Assembly (NCBI GenBank): GCA_020832455.1
Contig: JAFIEQ010000015.1
Coordinates: forward strand, 1-46,266
Source: Nitriliruptoraceae bacterium
Lineage (GTDB): Bacteria; Actinomycetota; Nitriliruptoria; Nitriliruptorales; Nitriliruptoraceae
Direction: 5' to 3'
DNA length: 46,266 nt
In this document: positions 39,196 to 46,266 of the stretch, one piece after another
Numbering within the stretch: position 1 is the stretch's first letter
Layout: every line of letters starts with the position of its first letter
Made by a program: the position numbers and the translations under genes
Notes under the pieces: model-generated
Databases searched by the model: none
What the model was told of the DNA's origin: nothing
What the model saw: only the letters and a program-made list of their open reading frames with translations

Positions 39196-40953
39196 TCAGG
39201 GCAGTTCGTTGATGTCCACCTGCTTGAAGGCCCACCGGAACTCGCGCAGGTCCAGTCGAAGTCCCTCGCGATCGGAGGGCACCCACGGGTTGATGAGGTG
39301 GATCATGCCCGCATCGTCGACGTGGTCGACCACGTAGGCGTGCTTCGGTGCCAGCCACCCCTCGGCGTACCGGTCGGCGACGCCGAAGCGGCCATCGAGG
39401 ACCCCCAGCGAGGTCCCTGCGGTGACGACGTGCCCGGCGTCGAGCGCCGTCGTGAGGTCGTCCAAGCCGATCCGCCACGCCCACCGGGAGCGCGACTCGC
39501 CCCCGACCATGTCCTCGATCGAGCGTGCCATGCCGCGGCGTACGGTCGCGTTCCAGCCGCCGAAACGCTGCGCGTACGCCTTCTCCAGCAGCAGCGGCCA
39601 GTGCTCGTAGGTGAACGTGCCTGCGGTCGCCCCACCCCGGTACGACAACCCCACGAACGCTGGACGTCCGTAGTCGGTCGCGGCCGGGACCTCGGTGGAC
39701 ACGATGGTGGCGGAGCCGTCCGCGAAGGTCACCGTGTAGGTGCCGTTCGGGTTGCGCTCGAACATGTCCTCCAGACGTGCCGGATCGACGTTCGCGACGC
39801 CGATCATGCCGGCGATCAGCGTGCAGTTGTTCAGGAACCCCTGGTAGGGGTCGTTGGGCCCGAACGGGTGCTCGTCGCCGGGCTGGCGTCGCGCCAGCGT
39901 GCCCGGGAACGAGGCGTACGCGCCGATCGTGCCCCCGGTCTGCACGTCCTCGGTCGGCGGGTCGAGGTCCTCGGTGAAGGTGGCGAGGTGGCGGTAGGCG
40001 TCGAGGGGCAGCGTCCGGCCGATCCCGATCCACAGCTCGTGGCGGTGGACCGGTGACCAGCCGGGCTGCTGCAGCTCGCCCTCGAGCGTCGCGACGAGCC
40101 CGGTCAGGGCCGCGTCGGGGAGCGAGGTCACGACCGCGCCGGCGATCGGGGCCGGCAACGAGGCCAGCAACTGCGCGAACTCGCGGATGGTCGCGTCGGT
40201 GAGGCCGGCCGGGGACGGCTCGAGCAGCGCTCGCGCCCGACGCGACGACGGAGCTGCGAACGCCTGGGCGGTCATCGCGACCAGGTCGTCGCGGTCACGA
40301 CCGGGCTCGGCCCACAACGCCGAGGCCAGCGCCCGCACCCACGCCTCGTCACGCGCACCGATCGCCCCCGACGTCCCCGACGTCCCGGCGAGCGCGCGGG
40401 CCAGGCCGATGAGCTGCTGCCGGTCGGTCGCCTGCGCCCGGCGCAGCAGCGCGGCGGCGTCGGTGATGCGGCGTCCGACCGTGCGTGCGGCGTCCTCCCA
40501 CCGCTGGTGCTCGATCGTGATCGACCGTCCGATCGCCCGCTGCTGCTCGATGAGCCGCGTGACCGGGACCGTGATCACGGCGGCCGCCCCCGCCGTCGCC
40601 CCACCAGCGACGGCCGCCAGTAGCTCGGCGGTCCGTCGCTGCGCCTGGAGCCGGTACCGCTCCGCTTCGAGTCGCTGGAGACGGGTCGCGGTGCTCCGAC
40701 CCTCCTCCGCGAGGGTGCGGAGGTCGGCAACGATGCGGTGCACCGCATCGGCGATCCCACCGTGCCGTGTCGCGGTCGCGGTCAGGTACGCGACGTGGGC
40801 CTCGGCGTCACGGGTGCCCCACGACCCGGGGAGCCCCGACGCGCCCCGCGCCGTGGCGCGGGCCAACGCCAGGTGCTGCTCACCGCGCGTCCCCAGCCAG
40901 CCGGAGACCTGTTCGAGCTGGGCCACCGCCCGGGCGACATCCGCAGCGCTCAT
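39196..40953 (-). CDS. Putative type VII-secreted effector with C-terminal calpain-family (C2) cysteine protease domain
   Basis: 585 residues. Residues 1-210 are helical, with a WXG-like turn (Trp45 in GLPGSWGTRDAEAHVAYL), a coiled coil (LQRLEAERYRLQAQRR) and a short hydrophobic part (AAVAGGATAGAAAVITV). From about 360 on the sequence is calpain-like: DPYQGFLNNCTLIAGM with oxyanion Gln371 and nucleophile Cys377, then EHWPLLLEKAYAQRFGGWNA, LAPKHAYVVDHVDD with His538, and HLINPWV with Asn555. The triad Cys-His-Asn is complete. No Sec signal or calcium-binding C2L/EF-hand domain follows. ATG 40953 overlaps the stop of the small partner gene. Protease activity on a target-cell protein is the inferred role. 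Confidence 0.78.
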   Translation of the reverse strand: MSAADVARAVAQLEQVSGWLGTRGEQHLALARATARGASGLPGSWGTRDAEAHVAYLTATATRHGGIADAVHRIVADLRTLAEEGRSTATRLQRLEAERYRLQAQRRTAELLAAVAGGATAGAAAVITVPVTRLIEQQRAIGRSITIEHQRWEDAARTVGRRITDAAALLRRAQATDRQQLIGLARALAGTSGTSGAIGARDEAWVRALASALWAEPGRDRDDLVAMTAQAFAAPSSRRARALLEPSPAGLTDATIREFAQLLASLPAPIAGAVVTSLPDAALTGLVATLEGELQQPGWSPVHRHELWIGIGRTLPLDAYRHLATFTEDLDPPTEDVQTGGTIGAYASFPGTLARRQPGDEHPFGPNDPYQGFLNNCTLIAGMIGVANVDPARLEDMFERNPNGTYTVTFADGSATIVSTEVPAATDYGRPAFVGLSYRGGATAGTFTYEHWPLLLEKAYAQRFGGWNATVRRGMARSIEDMVGGESRSRWAWRIGLDDLTTALDAGHVVTAGTSLGVLDGRFGVADRYAEGWLAPKHAYVVDHVDDAGMIHLINPWVPSDREGLRLDLREFRWAFKQVDINELP

Positions 40954-41216
40954 CGCGCGAACGGTGCGTGATCGGCGGCCCGGGCCCCGTCCGACGCGCG
41001 GTCGAGCGACGCCGCCAGCTCGCCCACGTGGTGTCCACCACGCGTGAGCAGCGCCTGCTCGAGCTCCGTGGCTGCCACCAGGGCCCGGGTGAACGCCTCC
41101 GGCATCCCGACCGGCAACGGTGGGCAGGTCGCCCCCTGGCCAGGCTCCTGGGCTGCCGACGACAGCTGCCCTGCGATCGCACGGACCCCGTCGGGATCCA
41201 TCCACACGGTCCTCAT
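40950..41216 (-). CDS. Small helical protein, putative type VII effector partner (paralogue of 27182-27433)
   Basis: 88 residues: MDPDGVRAIAGQLSSAAQ, a Pro-rich turn (CPPLPVGMPEA), then LVAATELEQALLTRGGHHVGEL and a charged tail. It matches the 83-residue product of effector operon 1 in length, turn position and the ExEQALxT core. It overlaps the calpain-like effector gene by ATGA. ATG 41216 has GGAGAGG upstream. It is likely a secretion partner or targeting factor that pairs with the effector N-terminus. Confidence 0.65.
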   Translation of the reverse strand: MRTVWMDPDGVRAIAGQLSSAAQEPGQGATCPPLPVGMPEAFTRALVAATELEQALLTRGGHHVGELAASLDRASDGARAADHAPFAR

Positions 41217-41257
41217 GGCGACACCTCTCCGTCTCGGTGAGCCCGACCGTCCCCGAC

Positions 41258-41500
41258 TCAGACGAGCGCCGAAGGGTCGAACACGGCGGCACCGGCGGAT
41301 CCCGTGCCGAACGGCATCAGGTCGGGTCCGGGGGAAGCGCAGCAGGGGGCCATCCACAGGGCCACGGCGTACGCGGCGACCAGGATGCCCACCAGCGCGA
41401 CGCCGACCACCAGGACCACACGGACGGTGCGTCGGCGTCGCCGCACCCCCCGCCCGGACACGCCCGGCTCCCCTGCCCCATCCACGCGACGCCGTCCCAT
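41258..41500 (-). CDS. Small single-TM protein, first gene of effector operon 2
   Basis: 80 residues. An Arg-rich cytoplasmic start (VSGRGVRRRRRTVR) is followed by one membrane helix (VVLVVGVALVGILVAAYAVALWM), a vicinal Cys pair (APCCAS) and a short Gly/Ala/Pro external tail. Not recognised. It may be an immunity protein for the protease effector, a membrane adaptor for secretion, or unrelated. ATG 41500 follows GAGGAGGG; an upstream ATG (41527) has no ribosome site. It lies 41 bp before the small partner gene. Confidence 0.6.
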   Translation of the reverse strand: MGRRRVDGAGEPGVSGRGVRRRRRTVRVVLVVGVALVGILVAAYAVALWMAPCCASPGPDLMPFGTGSAGAAVFDPSALV

Positions 41501-41560
41501 CGGTCCCTCCTCGTCCACTGCCGCCATCGGCAGGTCGCGGCCCGCTGATGCGTAGGCCTC

Positions 41561-41616
41561 GATTGCACTCGGATTGCACGAAGTGCATCGTAGCGAGATG
41601 CCACGAGAGACCGCAA
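41561..41616 (-). promoter_or_regulatory. Promoter and TTGCAC-type operator of effector operon 2
   Basis: On the minus strand, -35 TTGCGG (41616-41611), an 18-bp spacer and -10 TACGAT (41592-41587). From the -10 to about +20 run three related elements, written on the plus strand as GATTGCAC (41561-41568), GATTGCAC (41572-41579) and the inverted GTGCATC (41583-41589), spaced by 3 bp each. This is a repressor-type position. The start codon of the TM protein is about 80 bp downstream. Confidence 0.65.
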
Positions 41617-41829
41617 GAAGTGTGGGACCGCCAGCCCTCGACACGTGTGCGGACCCCCACACCCAGCTCGTGCTCGGCCGAGCCCGCCGTCCATCCGCGC
41701 GCCCACCGCGTGCCGTGGGCGACCACCGACGAACCCCGGCACACCGGCCGGTCGCCGGGGAGGCTGCCGGTCGCGGCTGGCGCCGATCGCGGCAGCCGCG
41801 GGCATCGGGCGACCAGGGAGAGGGCGACC

Positions 41830-43374
41830 ATGCACGTCGCGTTGACCATCGCGGATCACCTCGATCGCGCGGTGACCACCTACGGGGACCGCATCGGCGT
41901 GATCGACGAGCCCGAGCAGCCGGCCACCTCGCTCGGGCCGTTGACCTACCGACACCTGCGCGGACGCGCCGATGCACAGGCGGCGGCGCTCGACGCCGGC
42001 GGGATCGGGGTCGGCGACCGGGTCGCCATCCTGTCGCAGAACGCGGCACGGATGCTGATCGCGATGTTCGCCGTGCCGGCATCGGGCCGTGTGCTGGTCC
42101 CGATCAACTTCCGGCTCACGCGCCGGGAGATCGCCTTCATCCTCGATCACGCCGGGGCACGGTGGCTCCTCGTGGACCCGGAGCTCACCGCGACGGTCGC
42201 GGGCCTCGAACGCGAGGTCGCCCCGTTGGAGCGGATCCTCACCCTCGGCACCGACGATGCCACGCTCTACCTCGACGGTGTCACGCCCGTCCGCTGGGAG
42301 CCCGACGAGACCGCCACCGCGTCGATCAACTACACCTCCGGGACCACCGCACGACCCAAGGGTGTGGAACTGACCCACCGCAGCCTGTGGCTCAACGCCA
42401 CCACCATGGGCTGGCACAGCGGCACCACGGACCGGGACGTGTACCTGCACACCCTGCCGATGTTCCACGCCAACGGCTGGGGTATGCCCTACGCCGTCGC
42501 GGCGATGGGGGTGCCCCAGGTGGTCCTGCGCAAGGTCGACGGGCACGAGATCCTGCGTCGCGTCCGGGACCACGGGGTCACGCTGTTGTGCGGCGCGCCC
42601 GCCGTCGTGGCCGCGATCCTGGAGGCCGCGGGCGACCTCGACGATGTCCCCGGCCGCGGGCGGGTGCGCATCCTGGTCGCGGGCGCTCCGCCACCCACGC
42701 GCACGATCGAGCGGGTGGAGACGGAGCTCGGGTGGGAGTTCATGCAGCTCTACGGGCTGACGGAGACCGCACCGCTGCTCACCTTCAACCGCGGTCGCGC
42801 GGAGTGGGACGAGCTGTCCGCGCAGGACCGGGCCGCCAAGCTCGTGCGCGCCGGATCACCCGCCCTGGGGGTCACCCTCGACACGGGGCCGGACGGCGAG
42901 GTGCTCGCCCGCGGCAACCACGTGCTCGCCGGGTACTGGGAGCAACCGGTCGAGACGGCCGAGGCGCTCGCTGACGGGTGGTTCCACACCGGCGACGGTG
43001 GGGTGATCGACGACGAGGGCTACCTCACGATCATGGACCGCAAGAAGGACGTCATCATCACCGGTGGGGAGAACGTCTCCTCCATCGAGGTCGAGGACTG
43101 CCTGCACGCCCATCCCGCGGTCAGCGAGGTGGCGGTCATCGGGATCCCGGATCCGACCTGGGGCGAGACCATCAAGGCGTTGGTGGTGCTCGATCCGGCC
43201 GTCGAGCGAACGACCGCGCAGGCGCTCATCGAGCACTGCCGGGACCGCCTCGCCCACTACAAATGCCCGACCTCGATCGAGTTCCGGGACGAGCTCGATC
43301 GCACCGCCACCGGCAAGCTCCAGAAGTTCAAGCTGCGGGCCCCCTACTGGCAGGACCAGGACCGGCAGGTCTGA
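41830..43374 (+). CDS. AMP-forming acyl-CoA ligase
   Basis: 514 residues. ANL-family adenylate-forming ligase that activates a carboxylic acid with ATP and CoA. Motifs are the P-loop INYTSGTTARPKGVELTHRS, LPMFHANGWGMPYAV, QLYGLTETAP, GWFHTGDGGVIDDEGYLTIMDRKKDVIITGGENVSSIEVED, and the C-terminal catalytic Lys in DRTATGKLQKFKLR. It is closest by pattern to medium/long-chain fatty acid or DmdB-like methylmercaptopropionate ligases; the substrate is not assignable. ATG 41830 follows GGGAGAGGG. The gene stands alone, divergent from effector operon 2 and convergent with the EccC-like gene. Confidence 0.88.
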   Translation: MHVALTIADHLDRAVTTYGDRIGVIDEPEQPATSLGPLTYRHLRGRADAQAAALDAGGIGVGDRVAILSQNAARMLIAMFAVPASGRVLVPINFRLTRREIAFILDHAGARWLLVDPELTATVAGLEREVAPLERILTLGTDDATLYLDGVTPVRWEPDETATASINYTSGTTARPKGVELTHRSLWLNATTMGWHSGTTDRDVYLHTLPMFHANGWGMPYAVAAMGVPQVVLRKVDGHEILRRVRDHGVTLLCGAPAVVAAILEAAGDLDDVPGRGRVRILVAGAPPPTRTIERVETELGWEFMQLYGLTETAPLLTFNRGRAEWDELSAQDRAAKLVRAGSPALGVTLDTGPDGEVLARGNHVLAGYWEQPVETAEALADGWFHTGDGGVIDDEGYLTIMDRKKDVIITGGENVSSIEVEDCLHAHPAVSEVAVIGIPDPTWGETIKALVVLDPAVERTTAQALIEHCRDRLAHYKCPTSIEFRDELDRTATGKLQKFKLRAPYWQDQDRQV

Positions 43375-43393
43375 AGGCGGCCGACATCCCCGC

Positions 43394-46266
43394 TCACGGG
43401 GCCGCGACGGCGTCCTCGACCAGCGGCACCTGCACCGCGACCTGCTCACCGGCGTTGGTCACCACGCCGCGCCCCGCCTTCGGGTCGACCCGGAGGTGCG
43501 CGGGGATCTGCGCGCCGGCGGTCCCGGTCGCGGAGCGCGGCGCCAACGTCAACCCCACGCGCAGCTCGGGCATCCCGCGCAGCACGCCCATCGCCCGCCC
43601 GAACATCGCGGGTGGTCCCGCCATCGCGACCAACATCCCCGGCGGTGGATCCTTGAGCACGGAGTCCACCAGCGCAGGCTCGGGGTCGAGCCGGTGCGCG
43701 TCGTCGATCAGCACGAGCATGCGTGTCCGCGTGGCGCCGACCGCCGCCAGGTCCGACACGATGCTGACCCCGTCGCCCGCCAGCTGGTGCAGCGGGGATC
43801 GCCGGGTCGGCGCGACGGCGACCACGTCCCAGCCGAGGCGCCGCGCGTTGGCCGCCAACGCCAGCAGGGTGCTGCTGCGTCCCGAGCGACCCTCGCCACC
43901 GATGGCCAGCAGGGGGCCGTCCTCGTCGGCGTCGATCCAGACCCATCGCGCGAGATCGGTGTCGACCCCCACCGGCAACGCCGCGCCGTAGCCGGCGGGG
44001 ACCACCACCGAGGCGGGATCCAGACGCGACCAGCCGAGCGGCCAACGCACCTCCGGCAACGGCTCCGGCCAGCCCGCTCCCGCGGAGCCGAGGCGCGTAC
44101 GCAGCGCCGCGCCGACGGCATCCGCCACCTCGGCGGTGGAGGCGTCGTCGTTGCCGATCGCCGCCACCTGCACCAGGTGGCCGGCCGTGGCGTCCCACAG
44201 CCGACGCGGCGGCACCAGTTCCACGGCCTTGGACCGTGGGACCCCCACCGAGGCGTACACCGAGGCGTCGTCGAACCGCGACACCAGCCGACGGGTGACC
44301 CGGTTGGCGATCCCCTTGCCGACCAGCGTCCAGCTCCCCGCGATGACCAGGCCGACCCCGGTCTCGCTGGCATCGGCGGCCAGGGCGGCCAGAGGCGCCA
44401 GCAACGGATGCGCGTGCTGCTGCTCGCGGCTGGCCATCAGCCGTTCCACCCCACGCACCAGCAGCCGGACACGCGGCAACCTCGTCCCTGTCGCTCGCTC
44501 GTGATCCGACAGGCGCTCCACGCCGACCGCATCGAACGCGGCCCGACGACGCCCCACCTCCTCCGCGAGCCGACGCACGATCCGTGCCGCGAGATCGTCG
44601 TCGAGGCACGCCACCGCGCCGGTGTGGGGCAGCGCGGCGAGCGGCCGCAGCGACGTGCCCTCGAGGTCGATCCCGTAGAGGTGCACCTCGGACGGGTCGT
44701 GGTGCAGGGCCTCCGCGAGCGCCACGGTGAGCAGGACCTCGGCGAGCGCGCCGGAGGAGCCCCCGACGACGAGGACCTGCTCGTCCGCGGCGCCCAGGAC
44801 GGCTGGCCGCTGTTCCTGACGTTCGGGGATGTCGGTCAACCCGATGGGGATCCCACCGCTGGTCGCCACGTCGGTCGCGGCCACCACCTCGGCGAGCGTG
44901 CGGGTCGGATCGAGGTCGCTCGGCCACGGCAGCGGGGGCCGCCGGCCACCGGCGGCCCGGTCGACCACGTCGATGAGCACGGCCAGGTCCGTCTCGGCGA
45001 ACTTGACCGAGCCGCTGCTCTGCTGATCGGTGACGTAGGGCAGCGCGCCGAAGGGCACCTGGGTCACGTCCGCCCGTGCCGCGATGGCCAGGTCCCGCCG
45101 ACGGCCGGCCACCCGCGCACACTGGAACTCGGTCAGCTCCTGCGTCCCGAACTGCGCCCAGGCCCGTCCGGGACGTGTCTCGGGGATGGTCGCGGCGACG
45201 GCGCTGGAGAGCACGACCTTCGAGTGCTCCGACTTCTTGACCCGGAAGCAGACGCGCAGCCCGACCTGGCCGTCGATCTGGTCGGAGAGCTGCCCCCCGG
45301 AGAAGTTCTGCGTGACCAACGCGAGGTGCACACCGAGCCCCGCGCCGACCCGGGCCAGCGACTCCAGCCAGGCGAGGTAGCTGGTGCCGCTGTCCTTGTC
45401 CGCCTGGCGCAGCTCGGAGAATTCGTCGACCACGATCAGCAGGCGGGGCACGGCTGCCAGGGAGTCGTCCGCGGCGCGCGCCTGCCGGTAGGCCTCGATC
45501 GTGGAGGTCCCCGCGGCCCGGAACAGCTGCTGGCGGCGCTTCAGTTCGGCCTCGAGCATCACCATGGTGCGCTCGAAGGAGCGGATGTCCTGGTTGGTGA
45601 CGAGCGAGACCACGTGGGGCAGCTTGGCGGTCTGTTCGTGATCGACGCCGCCCTTGAAGTCGGCCACCACGATGGCGAGGTCGTCCGGGCTGTTCTGCAG
45701 ACACATCGCGGTCAACCAGGTCAGCAGGAACTCGGTCTTGCCCGACCGGGTCATCCCGCCGACGATCGCGTGCGGGCCCTGCCGGACGATGTCGACCTCG
45801 ACGGGGGTGCGCCCGGCGAGCCCGACCACCACCCGCTCCTCGGGCGAGTGCTCCTGCCACCCGCGGCGCACGGCGTCGACGTCGACGGGGCCCCCGAGCA
45901 GGTCGGTCAGGTGGACCTCCGGCACGTTGACGCCCGCGTCGTCCATCACCGCCGGGCGCAGCCCTGCCATCGCCCGGGCCGCGCGCTGCGCCCACCGCAC
46001 GGACAGCTCCGCGGTGAGGATGCCCTCCGCCCGGGCGAGGTCGCGGCTCACGAACGCACCCTCGTCACCGTGGTCTCCGAGCGTCAGCGTGCCCCGGACC
46101 CCCTCGGGCACGATGTGCGGATCGAGCACGATGCCGTGCACCCCCAGTTCCGCACCCCGGGTGAGCACCTTGGTGAGCCACCCGCCGTCGACGTGCGAGG
46201 CCGCGAAGGACCCGCCCCCCGGGGGGGGGGCGGGCCCCCCCGGGACCCCGCCGGGGCGCACCCCGG
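43394..46266 (-). CDS. eccC: EccC/FtsK-SpoIIIE-type ATPase of a type VII secretion system (N-terminus missing)
   Basis: About 955 residues, entering from the right edge. EccC is the membrane motor that recognises and drives substrates in type VII secretion. The first FtsK/SpoIIIE domain is intact, with Walker A GGMTRSGKTEF (near 45727-45765), VVADFKGGVD and Walker B LLIVVDEFSELRQ. The second domain has a lost P-loop (VVGGSSGALAEVLL), and the third has GEGRSGRSS with Arg for Lys but keeps VLIDDAH. The N-terminal membrane region is absent from the window, and the first about 20 residues read in the G/C homopolymer end (46205-46266) are not reliable. It is the only core secretion gene here; the rest of the system presumably continues beyond the contig. 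Confidence 0.85.
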   Translation of the reverse strand, partial: GVRPGGVPGGPAPPPGGGSFAASHVDGGWLTKVLTRGAELGVHGIVLDPHIVPEGVRGTLTLGDHGDEGAFVSRDLARAEGILTAELSVRWAQRAARAMAGLRPAVMDDAGVNVPEVHLTDLLGGPVDVDAVRRGWQEHSPEERVVVGLAGRTPVEVDIVRQGPHAIVGGMTRSGKTEFLLTWLTAMCLQNSPDDLAIVVADFKGGVDHEQTAKLPHVVSLVTNQDIRSFERTMVMLEAELKRRQQLFRAAGTSTIEAYRQARAADDSLAAVPRLLIVVDEFSELRQADKDSGTSYLAWLESLARVGAGLGVHLALVTQNFSGGQLSDQIDGQVGLRVCFRVKKSEHSKVVLSSAVAATIPETRPGRAWAQFGTQELTEFQCARVAGRRRDLAIAARADVTQVPFGALPYVTDQQSSGSVKFAETDLAVLIDVVDRAAGGRRPPLPWPSDLDPTRTLAEVVAATDVATSGGIPIGLTDIPERQEQRPAVLGAADEQVLVVGGSSGALAEVLLTVALAEALHHDPSEVHLYGIDLEGTSLRPLAALPHTGAVACLDDDLAARIVRRLAEEVGRRRAAFDAVGVERLSDHERATGTRLPRVRLLVRGVERLMASREQQHAHPLLAPLAALAADASETGVGLVIAGSWTLVGKGIANRVTRRLVSRFDDASVYASVGVPRSKAVELVPPRRLWDATAGHLVQVAAIGNDDASTAEVADAVGAALRTRLGSAGAGWPEPLPEVRWPLGWSRLDPASVVVPAGYGAALPVGVDTDLARWVWIDADEDGPLLAIGGEGRSGRSSTLLALAANARRLGWDVVAVAPTRRSPLHQLAGDGVSIVSDLAAVGATRTRMLVLIDDAHRLDPEPALVDSVLKDPPPGMLVAMAGPPAMFGRAMGVLRGMPELRVGLTLAPRSATGTAGAQIPAHLRVDPKAGRGVVTNAGEQVAVQVPLVEDAVAAP

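Noticed and set aside
1-46266. tRNA, rRNA, riboswitch or insertion sequence
   Set aside because: I looked for tRNA-like cloverleaf ends, rRNA signatures, and transposase motifs and saw none; a covariance-model scan was not possible here.

Overview
The window is very GC-rich, with strongly G/C-ending codons, many GTG starts, and compact operons whose genes overlap by ATGA or GTGA. It looks like chromosome of a high-GC actinobacterium (Actinomycetota). I cannot name the genus from sequence alone. Both ends run into homopolymer-rich, low-quality sequence (about 1-90 and 46205-46266) that breaks the terminal genes, so this appears to be a whole contig.

Region 1 (1-9070) is general housekeeping: a zinc-type ABC importer operon (znuC-znuB-znuA, minus strand) with a palindrome at its promoter; a class II histone-deacetylase-like amidohydrolase; an SCO6745-type protein; a J-domain protein; an Asp-rich lipoprotein; a lipoprotein trypsin-like protease coupled to a coiled-coil membrane protein; and a membrane-associated alpha/beta hydrolase.

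Region 2 (9404-26947) is nucleic-acid and central metabolism: an RNase II/R-family exonuclease, an SbcD/SbcC-like (YhaO/YhaN-like) nuclease-ATPase pair preceded by a 4 x 23-bp tandem repeat, a SUOX-family molybdopterin enzyme with a DUF2203 protein, a gamma carbonic anhydrase, an ArgE-like deacetylase, a macrodomain protein, a tandem-duplicated eukaryote-type phosphofructokinase with a small overlapping gene, a DUF3293 protein, a group II PLP decarboxylase and a PIG-L deacetylase.

Region 3 (27182-46266) is the unusual part and carries the signature of a type VII (ESX-like) secretion system. One operon (27182-31768) encodes a small helical partner, an EspG-like protein, a 938-residue effector (WXG/LXG-like N-terminus, 11-residue Trp repeats, C-terminal DUF1023-type alpha/beta hydrolase) and a lipoprotein placed like an immunity protein. 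A second operon (41500 down to 39196) encodes a one-TM protein, a small partner related to the first one, and a 585-residue effector whose C-terminus is a complete calpain-family (C2) cysteine protease domain. An EccC/FtsK-type ATPase runs off the right end. Between them lie two ABC-2 exporters, a SPOR-like protein, an XRE regulator, a GGDEF diguanylate cyclase and an acyl-CoA ligase. The two effector operons and the ABC-XRE operon share a TTGCAC element next to their predicted transcription starts, which suggests co-regulation. I regard this effector pair plus its shared control element as the candidate new system in the window. No tRNA, rRNA, CRISPR array or insertion sequence was seen.
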